Positions 1-9,800 of a DNA stretch of 64,000 bases are shown here, piece by piece (positions within the stretch are counted from its first letter, which is position 1; each line of letters begins with the position of its first letter). This DNA is from Bog-950 sp046329535 (GTDB taxonomy: Bacteria > Bacteroidota > Bacteroidia > Chitinophagales > LD1), in the NCBI GenBank assembly GCA_046329535.1, contig JAXLUN010000004.1, positions 310,001-374,000 on the forward strand, written 5' to 3'. The position numbers were made by a program, and so were the translations under genes. The notes beneath the pieces are model-generated. The model did not search any database. It saw only the letters and a list, made by a program, of their open reading frames with translations, and had not been told where the DNA came from.

Positions 1-1635
1 TCGGCACAGAAGTTAGGCATACGGGTGGTAGATACCCGCCATGAGGTAAACTCGGTTTTTGCAGCTGATGCAGTTTCACGCTTAACCGGTATACCGGGTG
101 TAGCCGTAGTAACAGCCGGCCCCGGATTGACGAATACTATCACCGCAGTGAAGAATGCCTATCTGGCTCAATCGCCTCTGGTGTTGCTGGGCGGTGCAGC
201 AGCTACTATTTTAAAGGGCCGTGGCTCCTTGCAGGATATTGACCAAATGAGCATGATGAAGCCCAACGTAAAATGGGCAACTACCATCAATAAAGTAAAA
301 GAGATTGTTCCCACGCTGGAGAAAGCTTTTCGCATAGCTCAGGAAGGTGTGCCGGGGCCAGTATTTGTTGAATGCCCTATTGATACCTTGTATGGTGAAG
401 AACTGGTGCGGAGTTGGTATGGCGCCAAGAGCAAAGAGGAGCCTCCTAAAAACTTACAGGAACGTATAGTGCAGTGGTATATTAATAACCACGCCAAAAA
501 CTTGTTTGCCGGTAAAGACTCGGTAACTTTTGATACCCCTATACAAAAGCCAACTTATCCTGCACATTCTTCCGGGCAGGTTAACAGAGTGGCAGAAAAA
601 ATTAAAGCGGCCTCTAAGCCGGTAATGTTGATTGGCAGCGGTGCCATGATGAACCCGAAGAAGGCCGATGAATTGGCTGCGGCTGTAAGCAAACTGGGCA
701 TTCCGGTTTATTTAAGCGGTATGGGTCGCGGTTTGCTGGGTAAGGAGAATGCTTTGCAAATGCGCCACAACCGGAAAGATGCTATCAAGGAAGCCGATCT
801 GATTATACTGGCCGGTGTGCCGAACGATTTCCGTTTAGATTACGGTAACCACATTGGCGGACGACCTTTCATATCCATCAACCGCAACCGCGAGGATTTG
901 AATAAGAACAAGACTCCCACTATTGGCGTATTGGCCGACCCACAGGATTTTCTCATTGCCCTTTCGCAAAAGTTTCAGGGTAATTACACTTTGTGGATAG
1001 AAACCCTTCGCGCCCGCGATGCCAAGCGTGAAGCTAATATTGACGTACAGGCCGATGCGGCTGTTGACAAGGGTATTAACCCTATTAAATTGTTTCGCGA
1101 ACTGGAACCGGAGCTGGATGACAATACTATATTAATTGCCGATGGAGGCGACTTTGTAGCCACCAGTGCCTATACCCTTCGCCCGCGTAACCCGCTGGGT
1201 TGGTTAGACCCCGGTGTGTTTGGCACGCTGGGAGTAGGGGCGGGCTTTGCCCTGGGTGCCAAGTTGGTGTTTCCCGAAAAAGATGTATGGATTATTTATG
1301 GCGATGGCAGTGCCGGATACAGCCTGATGGAATACGATACCTTTGTGCGGCATAACCTGCCTGTTATTTCGGTGATAGGTAATGATGCCTGCTGGAGCCA
1401 GATTGCCCGCGACCAGGTAGACTTTTTAAAGAGCGACTGCGCCATGAACCTGGCGCTGAGCGATTATCAGAACATAGGCAAAGCATTTGGTGCCGAAGGT
1501 GTGCGGGTAGATACTCTCGATGCTTTCAAAGCCGCAGTGGTAGAGGCCAAAACCTTGAGCAAAAAAGGCTCGCCCTATATTATTAATGCCATTATTGGTA
1601 AAACCGATTTTAGAAAAGGCTCAATTTCTATGTAA
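1..1635 (+). CDS. Thiamine diphosphate-dependent enzyme, acetolactate synthase / 2-hydroxyacyl-CoA lyase type (5' truncated)
   Basis: The reading frame is open from the first base, so the start lies outside the window; 544 residues are visible, and the family usually has about 550-590. The catalytic Glu of the N-terminal PYR domain is visible as RHE (Glu15 of the visible part). It is followed by the GPG/TN region, a central domain, and the C-terminal ThDP/Mg motif starting GDG at about residue 434 and ending in IGND with Asn near 461. The family splits or joins 2-oxo or 2-hydroxyacyl substrates in the cytoplasm. The NDACWSQIARDQ stretch resembles the ILVBL/HACL branch more than biosynthetic IlvB, and no small regulatory subunit gene follows, so branched-chain amino acid synthesis is not the favoured role. 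Substrate is not determinable here. Confidence 0.85.
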   Translation, partial: SAQKLGIRVVDTRHEVNSVFAADAVSRLTGIPGVAVVTAGPGLTNTITAVKNAYLAQSPLVLLGGAAATILKGRGSLQDIDQMSMMKPNVKWATTINKVKEIVPTLEKAFRIAQEGVPGPVFVECPIDTLYGEELVRSWYGAKSKEEPPKNLQERIVQWYINNHAKNLFAGKDSVTFDTPIQKPTYPAHSSGQVNRVAEKIKAASKPVMLIGSGAMMNPKKADELAAAVSKLGIPVYLSGMGRGLLGKENALQMRHNRKDAIKEADLIILAGVPNDFRLDYGNHIGGRPFISINRNREDLNKNKTPTIGVLADPQDFLIALSQKFQGNYTLWIETLRARDAKREANIDVQADAAVDKGINPIKLFRELEPELDDNTILIADGGDFVATSAYTLRPRNPLGWLDPGVFGTLGVGAGFALGAKLVFPEKDVWIIYGDGSAGYSLMEYDTFVRHNLPVISVIGNDACWSQIARDQVDFLKSDCAMNLALSDYQNIGKAFGAEGVRVDTLDAFKAAVVEAKTLSKKGSPYIINAIIGKTDFRKGSISM

Positions 1636-1681
1636 TAAAGCTATTGGTTAAAATAGCCTGCTATTTATCCTCCTTATTTCC

Positions 1682-1715
1682 GGAAGGGGCATTTCTTACT
1701 CGCAATGCCCCTTCC
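1682..1715. other. Perfect 12-bp inverted repeat at the head of the hairpin array
   Basis: Arms GGAAGGGGCATT (1682-1693) and AATGCCCCTTCC (1704-1715) flank a 10-nt loop, 47 bp after the stop of the ThDP enzyme. It could end that transcript, but no clean T run follows; a second small stem (CTGTT/AACAG, 1716-1730) comes next instead. It may simply be the first element of the array. Confidence 0.6.
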
Positions 1716-2107
1716 CTGTTTTAAGAACAGGCATTTCTTACTCGAAATGCTACTTCCATGTTTTTGGAGGTCGATTTCCGATGTCCGAAATCCACTTCCG
1801 TGTTTTTGGAAGTCGATTTCCGATGTCCGAAATCCACTTCCGTGTTTTTGGAAGTCGACTTCCGATGTCCGAAGTCCACTTCCATGTTTTTGGAAGTCGA
1901 TTTCCCGTGTCCGAAATCCACTTCCGTGTTTTTGGAAGTCGACTTCCGATGTCCGAAATCCACTTCCATGTTTTTGGAAGTTGACTTCCCGTGTCCGAAG
2001 TCCACTTCCATGTTTTTGGAAGTCGATTTCAGATGTCCGAAATCCACTTCCGTGTTTTTGGAAGTCGATTTCCCGTGTCTGAAATCCACTTCCATGTTTC
2101 GGGAAGT
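1682..2107. repeat. Array of 42-bp tandem repeats made of alternating short hairpins (21-bp pitch)
   Basis: From 1752 to 2107 a 42-bp unit recurs exactly in register. Type A hairpins (ACTTCC, 8-nt loop, GGAAGT) start at 1752, 1794, 1836, 1878, 1920, 1962, 2004, 2046 and 2088. Type B hairpins (GAYTTC, 8-nt loop, GAARTC) start at 1773, 1815, 1857, 1899, 1941, 1983, 2025 and 2067. Arms therefore recur every 21 bp. B arms covary: GATTTC/GAAATC in some copies, GACTTC/GAAGTC at 1857 and 1983. Upstream lie further stems at 1682-1715, 1716-1730 and 1731-1750. Several frames are open across it on both strands because the period is a multiple of three; I regard it as non-coding. It lies between two co-directional genes. 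Confidence 0.95.
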
Positions 2108-2228
2108 AACATTCTGCCATACCAATTTTTACCACAGGTTATTATTGAGCAGGCTTTGTTTAAACAGGCGGGCCGCTCAAAAACAATTTGTTTAATCATC
2201 GGCTTCAATTAATTTTATTCGCTTCTTA

Positions 2229-2236
2229 TAAATTTG
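2229..2236 (+). promoter_or_regulatory. Bacteroidota-type -7 promoter box
   Basis: TAAATTTG matches the TAnnTTTG consensus of the Bacteroidota housekeeping sigma factor and sits 30 bp before the start at 2267. I see no convincing -33 TTTG at the right distance, so this rests on the -7 box alone. Confidence 0.45.
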
Positions 2237-2266
2237 TAACCGGCTTTTTAAACCACCCTATAGCTT

Positions 2267-2815
2267 ATGCACTTAGGAATACCCGTAAAAGAACATACCG
2301 CCCTGTTAGTAATAGATGTGCAGGAAAGATTAATGCCTGTCATATTTGAACAGGAAAAGATTTTTGCCAACGTAAACAAACTGCTGCGCGGAGCCGAAAT
2401 TTTAGGACTGGAAACCGTCATTACCGAACAGTATCCTAAAGGATTGGGAAACACCTGCAAGGAAGTGGAGATGGGAGAAAACAAAACCATTATCGAAAAA
2501 GTTTGCTTTAGCTGTATGCTCAGCGAACCCGTTACCGAACAGTTGAAACTGACCAATGTAAAATCGCTGATAATATGTGGCGTTGAATCGCACATTTGTG
2601 TATTGAAAACCACTCTTGATGCTCTGAAAGCAGGTTACGAAGTACATGTAGTAGCTGATGCGGTATCTTCCCGTTCAGCCGAAAATAAACAGTTGGCTCT
2701 GGAACGTATGCGTCAGGCCGGAGCTTTTATTACATCGGTAGAAATGATTCTGTTTATGCTGCTGGACAAAGCAGGTACGGATGAGTTTAAGGCTATCAGT
2801 AAACTGATTAAGTGA
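2267..2815 (+). CDS. Isochorismatase-family cysteine hydrolase
   Basis: A 182-residue single-domain protein with the Asp-Lys-Cys triad of the isochorismatase-like hydrolase fold: Asp17 in VIDVQ, Lys78 in EKVCFS, and Cys111 in the GVESHICV nucleophile loop with the usual preceding turn. The short form resembles the YcaC/ISOC1 group of cytoplasmic hydrolases, whose natural substrates are mostly unknown; isochorismate itself is not implied. It has its own likely promoter (TAAATTTG at 2229) and no operon partner: the next gene starts 156 bp later and encodes an exported protein. ATG start, no signal peptide. Family confident, substrate unknown. Confidence 0.88.
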   Translation: MHLGIPVKEHTALLVIDVQERLMPVIFEQEKIFANVNKLLRGAEILGLETVITEQYPKGLGNTCKEVEMGENKTIIEKVCFSCMLSEPVTEQLKLTNVKSLIICGVESHICVLKTTLDALKAGYEVHVVADAVSSRSAENKQLALERMRQAGAFITSVEMILFMLLDKAGTDEFKAISKLIK

Positions 2816-2971
2816 TGTATATGCACTAGAAAGTGCCTCTCTTCTTCTTTCTACCCATTTATTATTGACTCCTTACTAAATTGTTGAAAAGGGAGTACTG
2901 GTTCAAGGCTATTCTATCAATCCTTTCATCTTTTACGTTTTTGCTAACAAATAATTTATCAACTTTGAACT

Positions 2972-5194
2972 ATGAGAATATTGGTCGCTTTGTTTTTTGC
3001 TTTTCTGCTGCTTCAGCTGCCGGCACAAACACCTAAATACCGGGTGGTTAGTATACCGGTTGAGAAAAACGGCTCTCTTCTTAAGCAACCTTGGACAGGG
3101 GGCATGAACTCTCCACAATTTTCTCCTATAGAACTGAATGGAGATACTTTGCCTGATTTATTTGTATTTGATCGGGTTGGAGATAAAGTACTTACCTTTC
3201 TTAATACAGGTACAACCGGAGATACTACTTATCAATATGCTCCTCAATACGAAAGTATCTTTCCCGCTGATTTAACCGCATGGGCTCTTATTCGCGATTA
3301 TAATTATGATAACGTACCCGACATTTTTACCCGGGTAAATCTTGGTACTCGGGTGTTTAAGGGGAGTTATCAAAATGGGCAACTTACTTTTAATCTGGTT
3401 TCAGATTTGTTGATGTATAATGATGGTATTTACAATGTAAATGTATACACCAGTCGTGATGATGTGCCGGTATTTACCGATGTAAACCGAGATGGAGATA
3501 TGGATGTACTTACCTACGGCATTTTCGGCTCCTTTGTTGAATATTACGAAAATCAGACAGTGGAGCATGCCGGTGACCCACATTTTGCAGTCGACTCTTT
3601 CAAGTTTTTTGATCAAACACTTTGCTGGGGAGAGTTTACCGAGAACTCACTCAATAATTCAATCAGCTTAAACATCAGTTGCAAGGGTAATTCGCCTGAC
3701 AATTCTGTTGTGACAGAGGGCAGTCGCCACGCGGGGTCTACGATTTATAGTTTTGATTATGGAAATGACCATGATGTGGATTTGCTGGTTGGAGATATTA
3801 GTTATAACAATCTTGTATTTGTAGAAAACTGTGGCGATAGTTCCTATGCGCATATTTGTGTTTATGATTCACTCTTCCCATTTTGTAACACTCCCGTTGC
3901 CTTACCACTTTTTCCAGCAGCTTATGGGGTAGATGCCAATCGCGATGGTTTAGAAGACTTACTGGTTTCTCCTAATACCACAGCCGGAGCCCGCGATGTA
4001 GACAATGTGATGTTCTATCAAAACACAGGTAATCCTTCTTGTCCATTTCAATATCAGGGCGATTCTTTTCTGGTTCGCCATGCAATGGACTTTGGTACCG
4101 ATTCCAAACCCTACTTTTTCGATGTTAACGGAGATGGACTGAAAGATATTGTTACGGGCAACTATGGTTATTTTCGTCCTTTTCTTACCTATAAATCTAC
4201 CCTGGCATATCTCCAGAATACAGGTTCAAACACACAACCTGAGTTTACACAAGTAAATGATGATTTTGCCAATGTCAGTAATTTTAACTTAGTAGCGGTG
4301 CATCCTGCTTTTGGCGATTTGAACGGAGATGGTAACGTGGATATGCTCTTGGGTGAACTGACCGGAACGCTTAACTTCTTTAAAAATGTAAGTAATGGCA
4401 TGGCCTCTTTCCCGACCATGACCTCTCCCCAGTATTTTAATCTGGACGTGGGAGAATACAGTGCCCCTTTTATTTACGATGTTAATGGCGATTCACTAAA
4501 TGATTTGATTGTAGGTAAGAAGAATGGCAAACTTTCGTACTACTGGAACTATGGCACAAAAACAAATGCTCTGTTCAGTGCCGATTCAGTTAACGCATTT
4601 TTCGGCAATGTTAATGTGACCCAAATAGGGTATGGAGAAGGTTACAGTACTCCCTACATTCAGCAGGAGGGGGGGGCACTAAAACTCTATGTGGGTAGTT
4701 TGAGAGGGCTTACTTTTAAATACGATCTGGATGTAAGTAAATTACGTGTCGGTGCGTTCAATCTTGTAGATTCCAATTACCTGAATGCAGACATCGGTTC
4801 TAAGTCAACGATAGCTATAGACGATTTAAATGATGATGGTCAACCGGAGTATCTGCTTGGTAATTCGAGAGGTGGTTTATTACTCTACTCAGATTCTTTA
4901 TGGGATCCGGATACCATACTCAGTAATATGGAGATTACTTCCATGAAGAGCAATAGTCTTCGCCTTTATCCTAATCCAACTAATCAATATGTGATGGTTG
5001 AAGCGGATGGAGTTTTGTTCAATCACCCGACAGTAGAAATATATAATCTGCTTGGGGAATATTGTTCTGTTGAGTTCAAAAGCAATCAAAATCGTATCGT
5101 AGTTAATACATCAACTATGCCGAGTGGTTTTTACCTGATTCGCCTGACAGAAAATGATAGAGTTTACTCCGGAAAAATATTGATATCCCGATAA
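2972..5194 (+). CDS. Secreted FG-GAP/VCBS repeat protein with T9SS type A sorting domain
   Basis: 740 residues. A signal peptide covers about residues 1-19 (hydrophobic core, LPAQ-type cleavage end). The body contains repeated Asp-rich loops of the FG-GAP/VCBS kind (DVNRDGDMDVL, DANRDGLEDLL, DVNGDGLKDIV, DLNGDGNVDML, DVNGDSLNDLI, DLNDDGQPEYL), indicating a calcium-binding beta-propeller. The last ~80 residues start LRLYPNPTNQ and end in GKILISR, the type A C-terminal domain used by T9SS for export and surface attachment. A run of eight G at 4669-4676 lies in the coding sequence (finding). The TAA stop directly abuts the ATG of the methyltransferase gene, so the two may be co-transcribed. Ligand unknown. 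Confidence 0.9.
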   Translation: MRILVALFFAFLLLQLPAQTPKYRVVSIPVEKNGSLLKQPWTGGMNSPQFSPIELNGDTLPDLFVFDRVGDKVLTFLNTGTTGDTTYQYAPQYESIFPADLTAWALIRDYNYDNVPDIFTRVNLGTRVFKGSYQNGQLTFNLVSDLLMYNDGIYNVNVYTSRDDVPVFTDVNRDGDMDVLTYGIFGSFVEYYENQTVEHAGDPHFAVDSFKFFDQTLCWGEFTENSLNNSISLNISCKGNSPDNSVVTEGSRHAGSTIYSFDYGNDHDVDLLVGDISYNNLVFVENCGDSSYAHICVYDSLFPFCNTPVALPLFPAAYGVDANRDGLEDLLVSPNTTAGARDVDNVMFYQNTGNPSCPFQYQGDSFLVRHAMDFGTDSKPYFFDVNGDGLKDIVTGNYGYFRPFLTYKSTLAYLQNTGSNTQPEFTQVNDDFANVSNFNLVAVHPAFGDLNGDGNVDMLLGELTGTLNFFKNVSNGMASFPTMTSPQYFNLDVGEYSAPFIYDVNGDSLNDLIVGKKNGKLSYYWNYGTKTNALFSADSVNAFFGNVNVTQIGYGEGYSTPYIQQEGGALKLYVGSLRGLTFKYDLDVSKLRVGAFNLVDSNYLNADIGSKSTIAIDDLNDDGQPEYLLGNSRGGLLLYSDSLWDPDTILSNMEITSMKSNSLRLYPNPTNQYVMVEADGVLFNHPTVEIYNLLGEYCSVEFKSNQNRIVVNTSTMPSGFYLIRLTENDRVYSGKILISR

Positions 5195-6403
5195 ATGAAG
5201 TTACACCGAAATCTGGTAGCCGCTGTAATTGATGGGCTTCGTGATATATTAATCGACAACCAACAAGCCGACCTTACCGTGGCGAATCTTCTGGTTTCGA
5301 ACAAAAGCTGGGGTGCCCGCGACCGTAATTTTATAGCCGAGAATATTTACCATCTGGTGCGGTATAAGCGCCTATATGAGTTTTGCATAGAAGATGAATT
5401 GTTTGGTGATGTATCGCTGCGCCAAATGGTAGGTGCCAAACTCTTTTTAGAAAACGGCTCACTGCCTCCTTGGGAGGAGTTTACCTCATTGAATACTGAA
5501 CGAGTTGCTCAGCGAGCTATAGAGGCGCGTAAGGTGCGTAAGATACGGGAATCAATTCCGGATTGGTTAGATGCTTATGGGATGCAGGAACTTGGACCAC
5601 AATGGGACCAGGAAATCACAGCTTTAAACCAAACTGCACAATTCTCCATTCGAGTGAATACCCTCAAAACCAATAAAGCCATTCTTTCAAAGTTGCTCAC
5701 TGATGAAGGATTGTCCCTCCTCGAAACAGATGTTGCTCCCGATGCACTGATTATTTTATCTCGTAAAAATTTTAAAACACATCCGGCTTATAAAAACGGG
5801 CTTTTTGAAGTGCAGGATGTTTCCTCGCAAATGGTATCACAAATGTTAGATGTGGCACCGGGTATGAATGTGATAGATGGTTGTTCGGGTGCGGGCGGTA
5901 AAACGCTTCATTTGGCAGCATTGATGCAGAACAAGGGTGAAATACTGGCCGTAGATGTACATGAAAAAAAACTGGAAGAGTTGGAACGCAGAGCTAAAAG
6001 GGCAGGTTGTCATATAGTCAAAGCGATGCATACCACTCGTCTCACTAAGTTTCATCAGGCTCTGATGCATTCCTTTGCCGACAGAATATTAATTGATGTG
6101 CCCTGCTCGGGTAGCGGTGTGTTCAGAAGAAAACCAGATGCCAAGTGGACACTGACTAAAACCTTTGTCGAAGAGCTTCAGCTAACTCAGTCACAAATAC
6201 TGGATGAATATGCCCCGATGCTTAAGAAAGATGGTTTGATGGTGTATTCTACCTGCAGTATTTTTCCAGGGGAGAATGAAAAGCAGATAGAGAAATTCCT
6301 GACTCGGCATGCAGGATATAAACTACTGGAGGAGAAGAAAATCTCACCGGCCGACACCGGCTTTGACGGATTTTATATGGCAAAAATGCAGCGGATCATT
6401 TAA
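5195..6403 (+). CDS. RsmB/NOP family RNA (cytosine-5) methyltransferase
   Basis: 402 residues with the class I SAM methyltransferase layout of the NOL1/NOP2/Sun family. An N-terminal helical region (about 1-125) resembles the NusB-like part of RsmB. SAM motif I is DGCSGAGGKT (228-237). Motif IV DVPCSGSG contains Cys304 and motif VI YSTCS contains Cys354; the two cysteines are the release and nucleophile residues of this family. It methylates C5 of cytosine in rRNA or tRNA in the cytoplasm; the exact target cannot be read from sequence. It starts at the base after the upstream stop codon and overlaps by 4 bp the 3' end of the small lipoprotein gene on the opposite strand. Confidence 0.92.
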   Translation: MKLHRNLVAAVIDGLRDILIDNQQADLTVANLLVSNKSWGARDRNFIAENIYHLVRYKRLYEFCIEDELFGDVSLRQMVGAKLFLENGSLPPWEEFTSLNTERVAQRAIEARKVRKIRESIPDWLDAYGMQELGPQWDQEITALNQTAQFSIRVNTLKTNKAILSKLLTDEGLSLLETDVAPDALIILSRKNFKTHPAYKNGLFEVQDVSSQMVSQMLDVAPGMNVIDGCSGAGGKTLHLAALMQNKGEILAVDVHEKKLEELERRAKRAGCHIVKAMHTTRLTKFHQALMHSFADRILIDVPCSGSGVFRRKPDAKWTLTKTFVEELQLTQSQILDEYAPMLKKDGLMVYSTCSIFPGENEKQIEKFLTRHAGYKLLEEKKISPADTGFDGFYMAKMQRII

Positions 6404-6588
6404 TCGCAGGTATATCCCTGCGCTGTAGTTTGCCGGAAAGCTTCATTATAACTTTCGGTAGAAGCGTAATCTTTCTTACATAACTTGATGTCGGGAGCTG
6501 GGTACTTAGTGCAGGTGGTACACTCTTTACAAGAGTTAACAGATAGCATTGCAAAAGAGGAGGCAATAAAAGCGAGGATGAGTTTCAT
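6400..6588 (-). CDS. Small Cys-rich putative lipoprotein
   Basis: 62 residues. A hydrophobic signal of about 18 residues ends in VNSC, a lipobox (Cys20), followed at once by CKECTTC. The C-terminal half reads LCKKDYASTESYNEA and ends GYTCD. The same pattern (NSCK-x-C-x2-C, then C-[KR], TE-x-YN-x-A, GY-x-C) occurs in the 107-residue lipoprotein at 34628-34951, which supports this short gene being real. Function unknown; six cysteines remain after the lipid-attached one, enough for disulfides or a metal site. The 3' end overlaps the methyltransferase gene by 4 bp, tail to tail. Confidence 0.65.
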   Translation of the reverse strand: MKLILAFIASSFAMLSVNSCKECTTCTKYPAPDIKLCKKDYASTESYNEAFRQTTAQGYTCD

Positions 6589-6890
6589 AAACTTTCAAGT
6601 ATTGTGTTCCGAAGATAGTAATCCCTTTGAGTTTATAACGATGCAGTTTAAAGGAATTGGTAGTGGGTTTATTTAGCTCCCCGAGTAGAAACTTTAATGT
6701 TTGATAACTATAGGCAATAATTTGGTGGTTGCAGGTTGTTAACTGCTATCATTATTAAGGCCATTACAATATTCAACTTGTGGCGTAAATAATGCATGGT
6801 ATAATCCACTTAAAAGATCTTGTTTTTAACGCTATAAAAACAGAGCTGCCCGGGTAATGCAATACGTAAAAATTGAGCAAAAATCATATC
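6589..6890. other. Intergenic region, divergent promoters
   Basis: 302 bp between the small minus-strand lipoprotein and the plus-strand PKD gene. It is AT-rich and must hold both promoters. I see no coding frame, strong hairpin or repeat. A weak TATCTTCG-like box lies on the minus strand near 6611-6619. Confidence 0.5.
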
Positions 6891-9800
6891 ATGAGATTGT
6901 TCATTTTTACTTTGGTAGCATTTCTTTCTATTCATGTATCGGGGGCAATAAATGCTGGTTTTTCAGCCAGCAGTTTAAACGGTTGCCCTCCGCTGCTGAT
7001 TAACTTTAACTCTGCACCGGGTATCAATGCTACTTGTGTATGGAATTTTGGAAATGGTAATACATCAAATCTGACAAACCCATCAGCAATGTTTACCAAT
7101 CCGGGCATTTATACTGTCAAATTGGTTGTTACAGATGGTTCACATGTAGACTCAAGCTTGCAAACCATCACAGTTTATGAGTTGCCGGTGTTTAATTTTA
7201 ATGCGGCTGATGTAACTGTTTGTTACGATGACACCTTAAAACTGTTTAGCCATGTGGTATCTTCTTCCGCACCAATAACTGACTATGCCTGGGATTTTGG
7301 GGATGGCATTTCAAGTAGCGGCTCTAATACCATACATCGCTATGCTATAGCTGGTAATTATGATGTAAGTCTCATTGTACAGGATGCCCACAGCTGCATA
7401 AAAAGTTTGACAAAACCTGCATATGTGAGAGCCTTACCTAAGCCGGTCGCTTCTTTTTTTGCTTCACCACCATTTAGTTGTTCAGCTACAGAGACTATTG
7501 TTTTTACTAATCAGAGCACCGGAAGCGGTTTGACTTATAAATGGCTTCTGGATGATTCAACCTATAGTCAGGCAGCTAACCCGATTTACACATATCAACA
7601 GGAAGTTGATGTAGTTAAACTGATGATAACCGATAACCAAGGCTGTCGAGATACTGCTCTCAAAACTATTCGGGTGGTAGATGTGAATGCCTCATTTACG
7701 GCAGATGAGGAGGATATATGCACTGGCCTGCCGATTCAATTTACAAATAACTCAAACTTCCATCAATCAAGTCGCTGGGATTTTGGTGATGGCACAACTA
7801 GTAGTGCACACCATGCTACAAAGATTTATTCTGCTCCCGGAATTTACACTGTCAAACTGGTAAACTCATACTATGGGTGCTCCGACTCACTAACTAAAGT
7901 AGCTTACATCACCGCTAATATTTGTGTTAGTGCAGGTGGTGGGGGAGGAGGAGGTTGTAAAGATTCTACTGTTTTTCAGATGAACAGCAATCTGGTTAAC
8001 GGTAACCATCTATCATGGGATTTTGGTGATGGTGCTACTTCTATTATGGAGAACCCTTTGCATACATATTATTCCGATGGCGACTATACCGTGATTCATT
8101 ATTATCATAATAGTTCCGGTCAGCTTGTAGCTGATAGTACTACGGTAACTGTCAGTAATACCCGTCCGGTACCAATCTTCAATTTAGATACGGCAAACTG
8201 TACCAATGGTAATCTTGTTTTTAGAAGTTTAAGTACGAATGCAGTAGCTCAGGTTTGGAACTTTGGAGATGGAGATACTTCGTCATTAAAGATAGCTCAT
8301 CATATCTACACTAGTCCGGGTGTTTATCATGTTTCATTGACTGTATGGAATGCTAACGGATGCGATAGCACTATCACCAAAAGCATTGTGATTAAAAATC
8401 TGGAAACAGAGATATTTGTGGATAAAACTTTTTCCCCCTGTCCGCCATTTGTGGCTTTGTTTACAAGTAATACTAACCGTCCGAATGTTACTTATCAATG
8501 GGGTTTTGGTGATGGAGGCACCCATTCCGCAGCCACTCCAACACATGTATATTTTTATCCTGGGGTGTATGAAGTTGTGGTTATCAGCCGTACTGGTAAC
8601 GGATGTATAGACACAACTTGGTTGCCCGCTCCGATTCAAGTACAAGGGCCTGAAGGCCAGTTCGATTTAAGTCAGCCTACAGGTTGTGTGCCACATACGG
8701 TTACATTCAGTACAGAAGTATCATCTAACACCCGTCATATCTGGGCTGACTTAGGAGACGGAACTCTGGTGACAGATTCACAACTGTTTACTCATACCTA
8801 TACTTACCCAGATTCATTTCATCCCAAATTTATACTCGTTGATTCAGTGGGATGCAGTGTACCTTACACCTTGCCGGTTGTGCAGGCGGTTGTGCCACCG
8901 GTAATGCATATGACGGATACCGTTGTGTGTGCCGGTTCTGATATTCATCTGGCTTTCGATTCAGGTTTGTATAAATGGTCTCCTGCTACTTATCTTAGTT
9001 GCGACACCTGTGCTGAATTGACTATAACTCCAGCTACTTCATTATCTTACGAGATAAGTTCTGCGAATGAATTCTGTGTTATCTATTATCAAATGGATGT
9101 AGAGGTATTGCCACTTCCGGAGTCCGGTGCCTCACAGGAAATAAAAACTTGCCGAGGATCTTCGGTGGTATTGCATACCGCATCGGCTGATAGTTTCAGC
9201 TGGTCACCCGCACTTTATCTCAGTGACAGTTCTATATCATCACCAATATGCACTCCTGCACAGGATATCATGTATCAGGTGGAGGCATATAATCAACTGG
9301 GCTGTTTCGTTACGGATACTGTCTATGTTAAGATTTTAGATAAGTTGGAGATTGCTGTCTCAGATGATATAGTAGTTTGCGCCAACGATACCTTTGCTCT
9401 TTACGCATCGGTACTTACTGCCCCCGATAGCTTAGTTACCTATCACTGGACTCCGTCTCTTTATCTTGCCACAGACAATACGCCCCTGGTATCCGGTCAA
9501 AATCTACCTTCAACCACCACTTTTACTGTAACTGCGCAAAGTGGCGCATGTGGTACGGATACTAAATCTGTAACTGTACAGGTGAAGAACAATCCGGTTA
9601 TACCTCCATTTCATCCAGTAACTGTTTATATAGGAGAACCTGCCGTTTTATCTGTTACAGGGCAGGGTAATTATACTTATCAATGGCAGGCTGCCGATTC
9701 ACTAAGTTGTAATGACTGTCAGTCTGCTACTATATTTCCAACAAAATCACAAGTAGTGTATGTTACAATTACTCAGCCGGAGGGATGCAGTACCACCGAT

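Noticed and set aside
1752..2107. CRISPR array
   Set aside because: There are no unique spacers: the whole 42-bp unit repeats, the inter-arm loops are near-identical, and no cas gene is present.
1674..2195. Several long open frames on both strands over the hairpin array (up to 153 codons)
   Set aside because: The repeat period is 42 bp, a multiple of three, and lacks stops in several frames at once, so open frames are automatic. No signal, domain or start context supports any one of them.
7937..7957. Gly-run in the PKD protein as a phase-variable tract
   Set aside because: The run is coded by mixed GGT/GGG/GGA codons, with at most five or six identical bases, so slippage is not specially likely.
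8334..8645. Minus-strand 103-codon frame inside the PKD gene
   Set aside because: It is antisense to an intact, domain-rich coding frame and has no features of its own.
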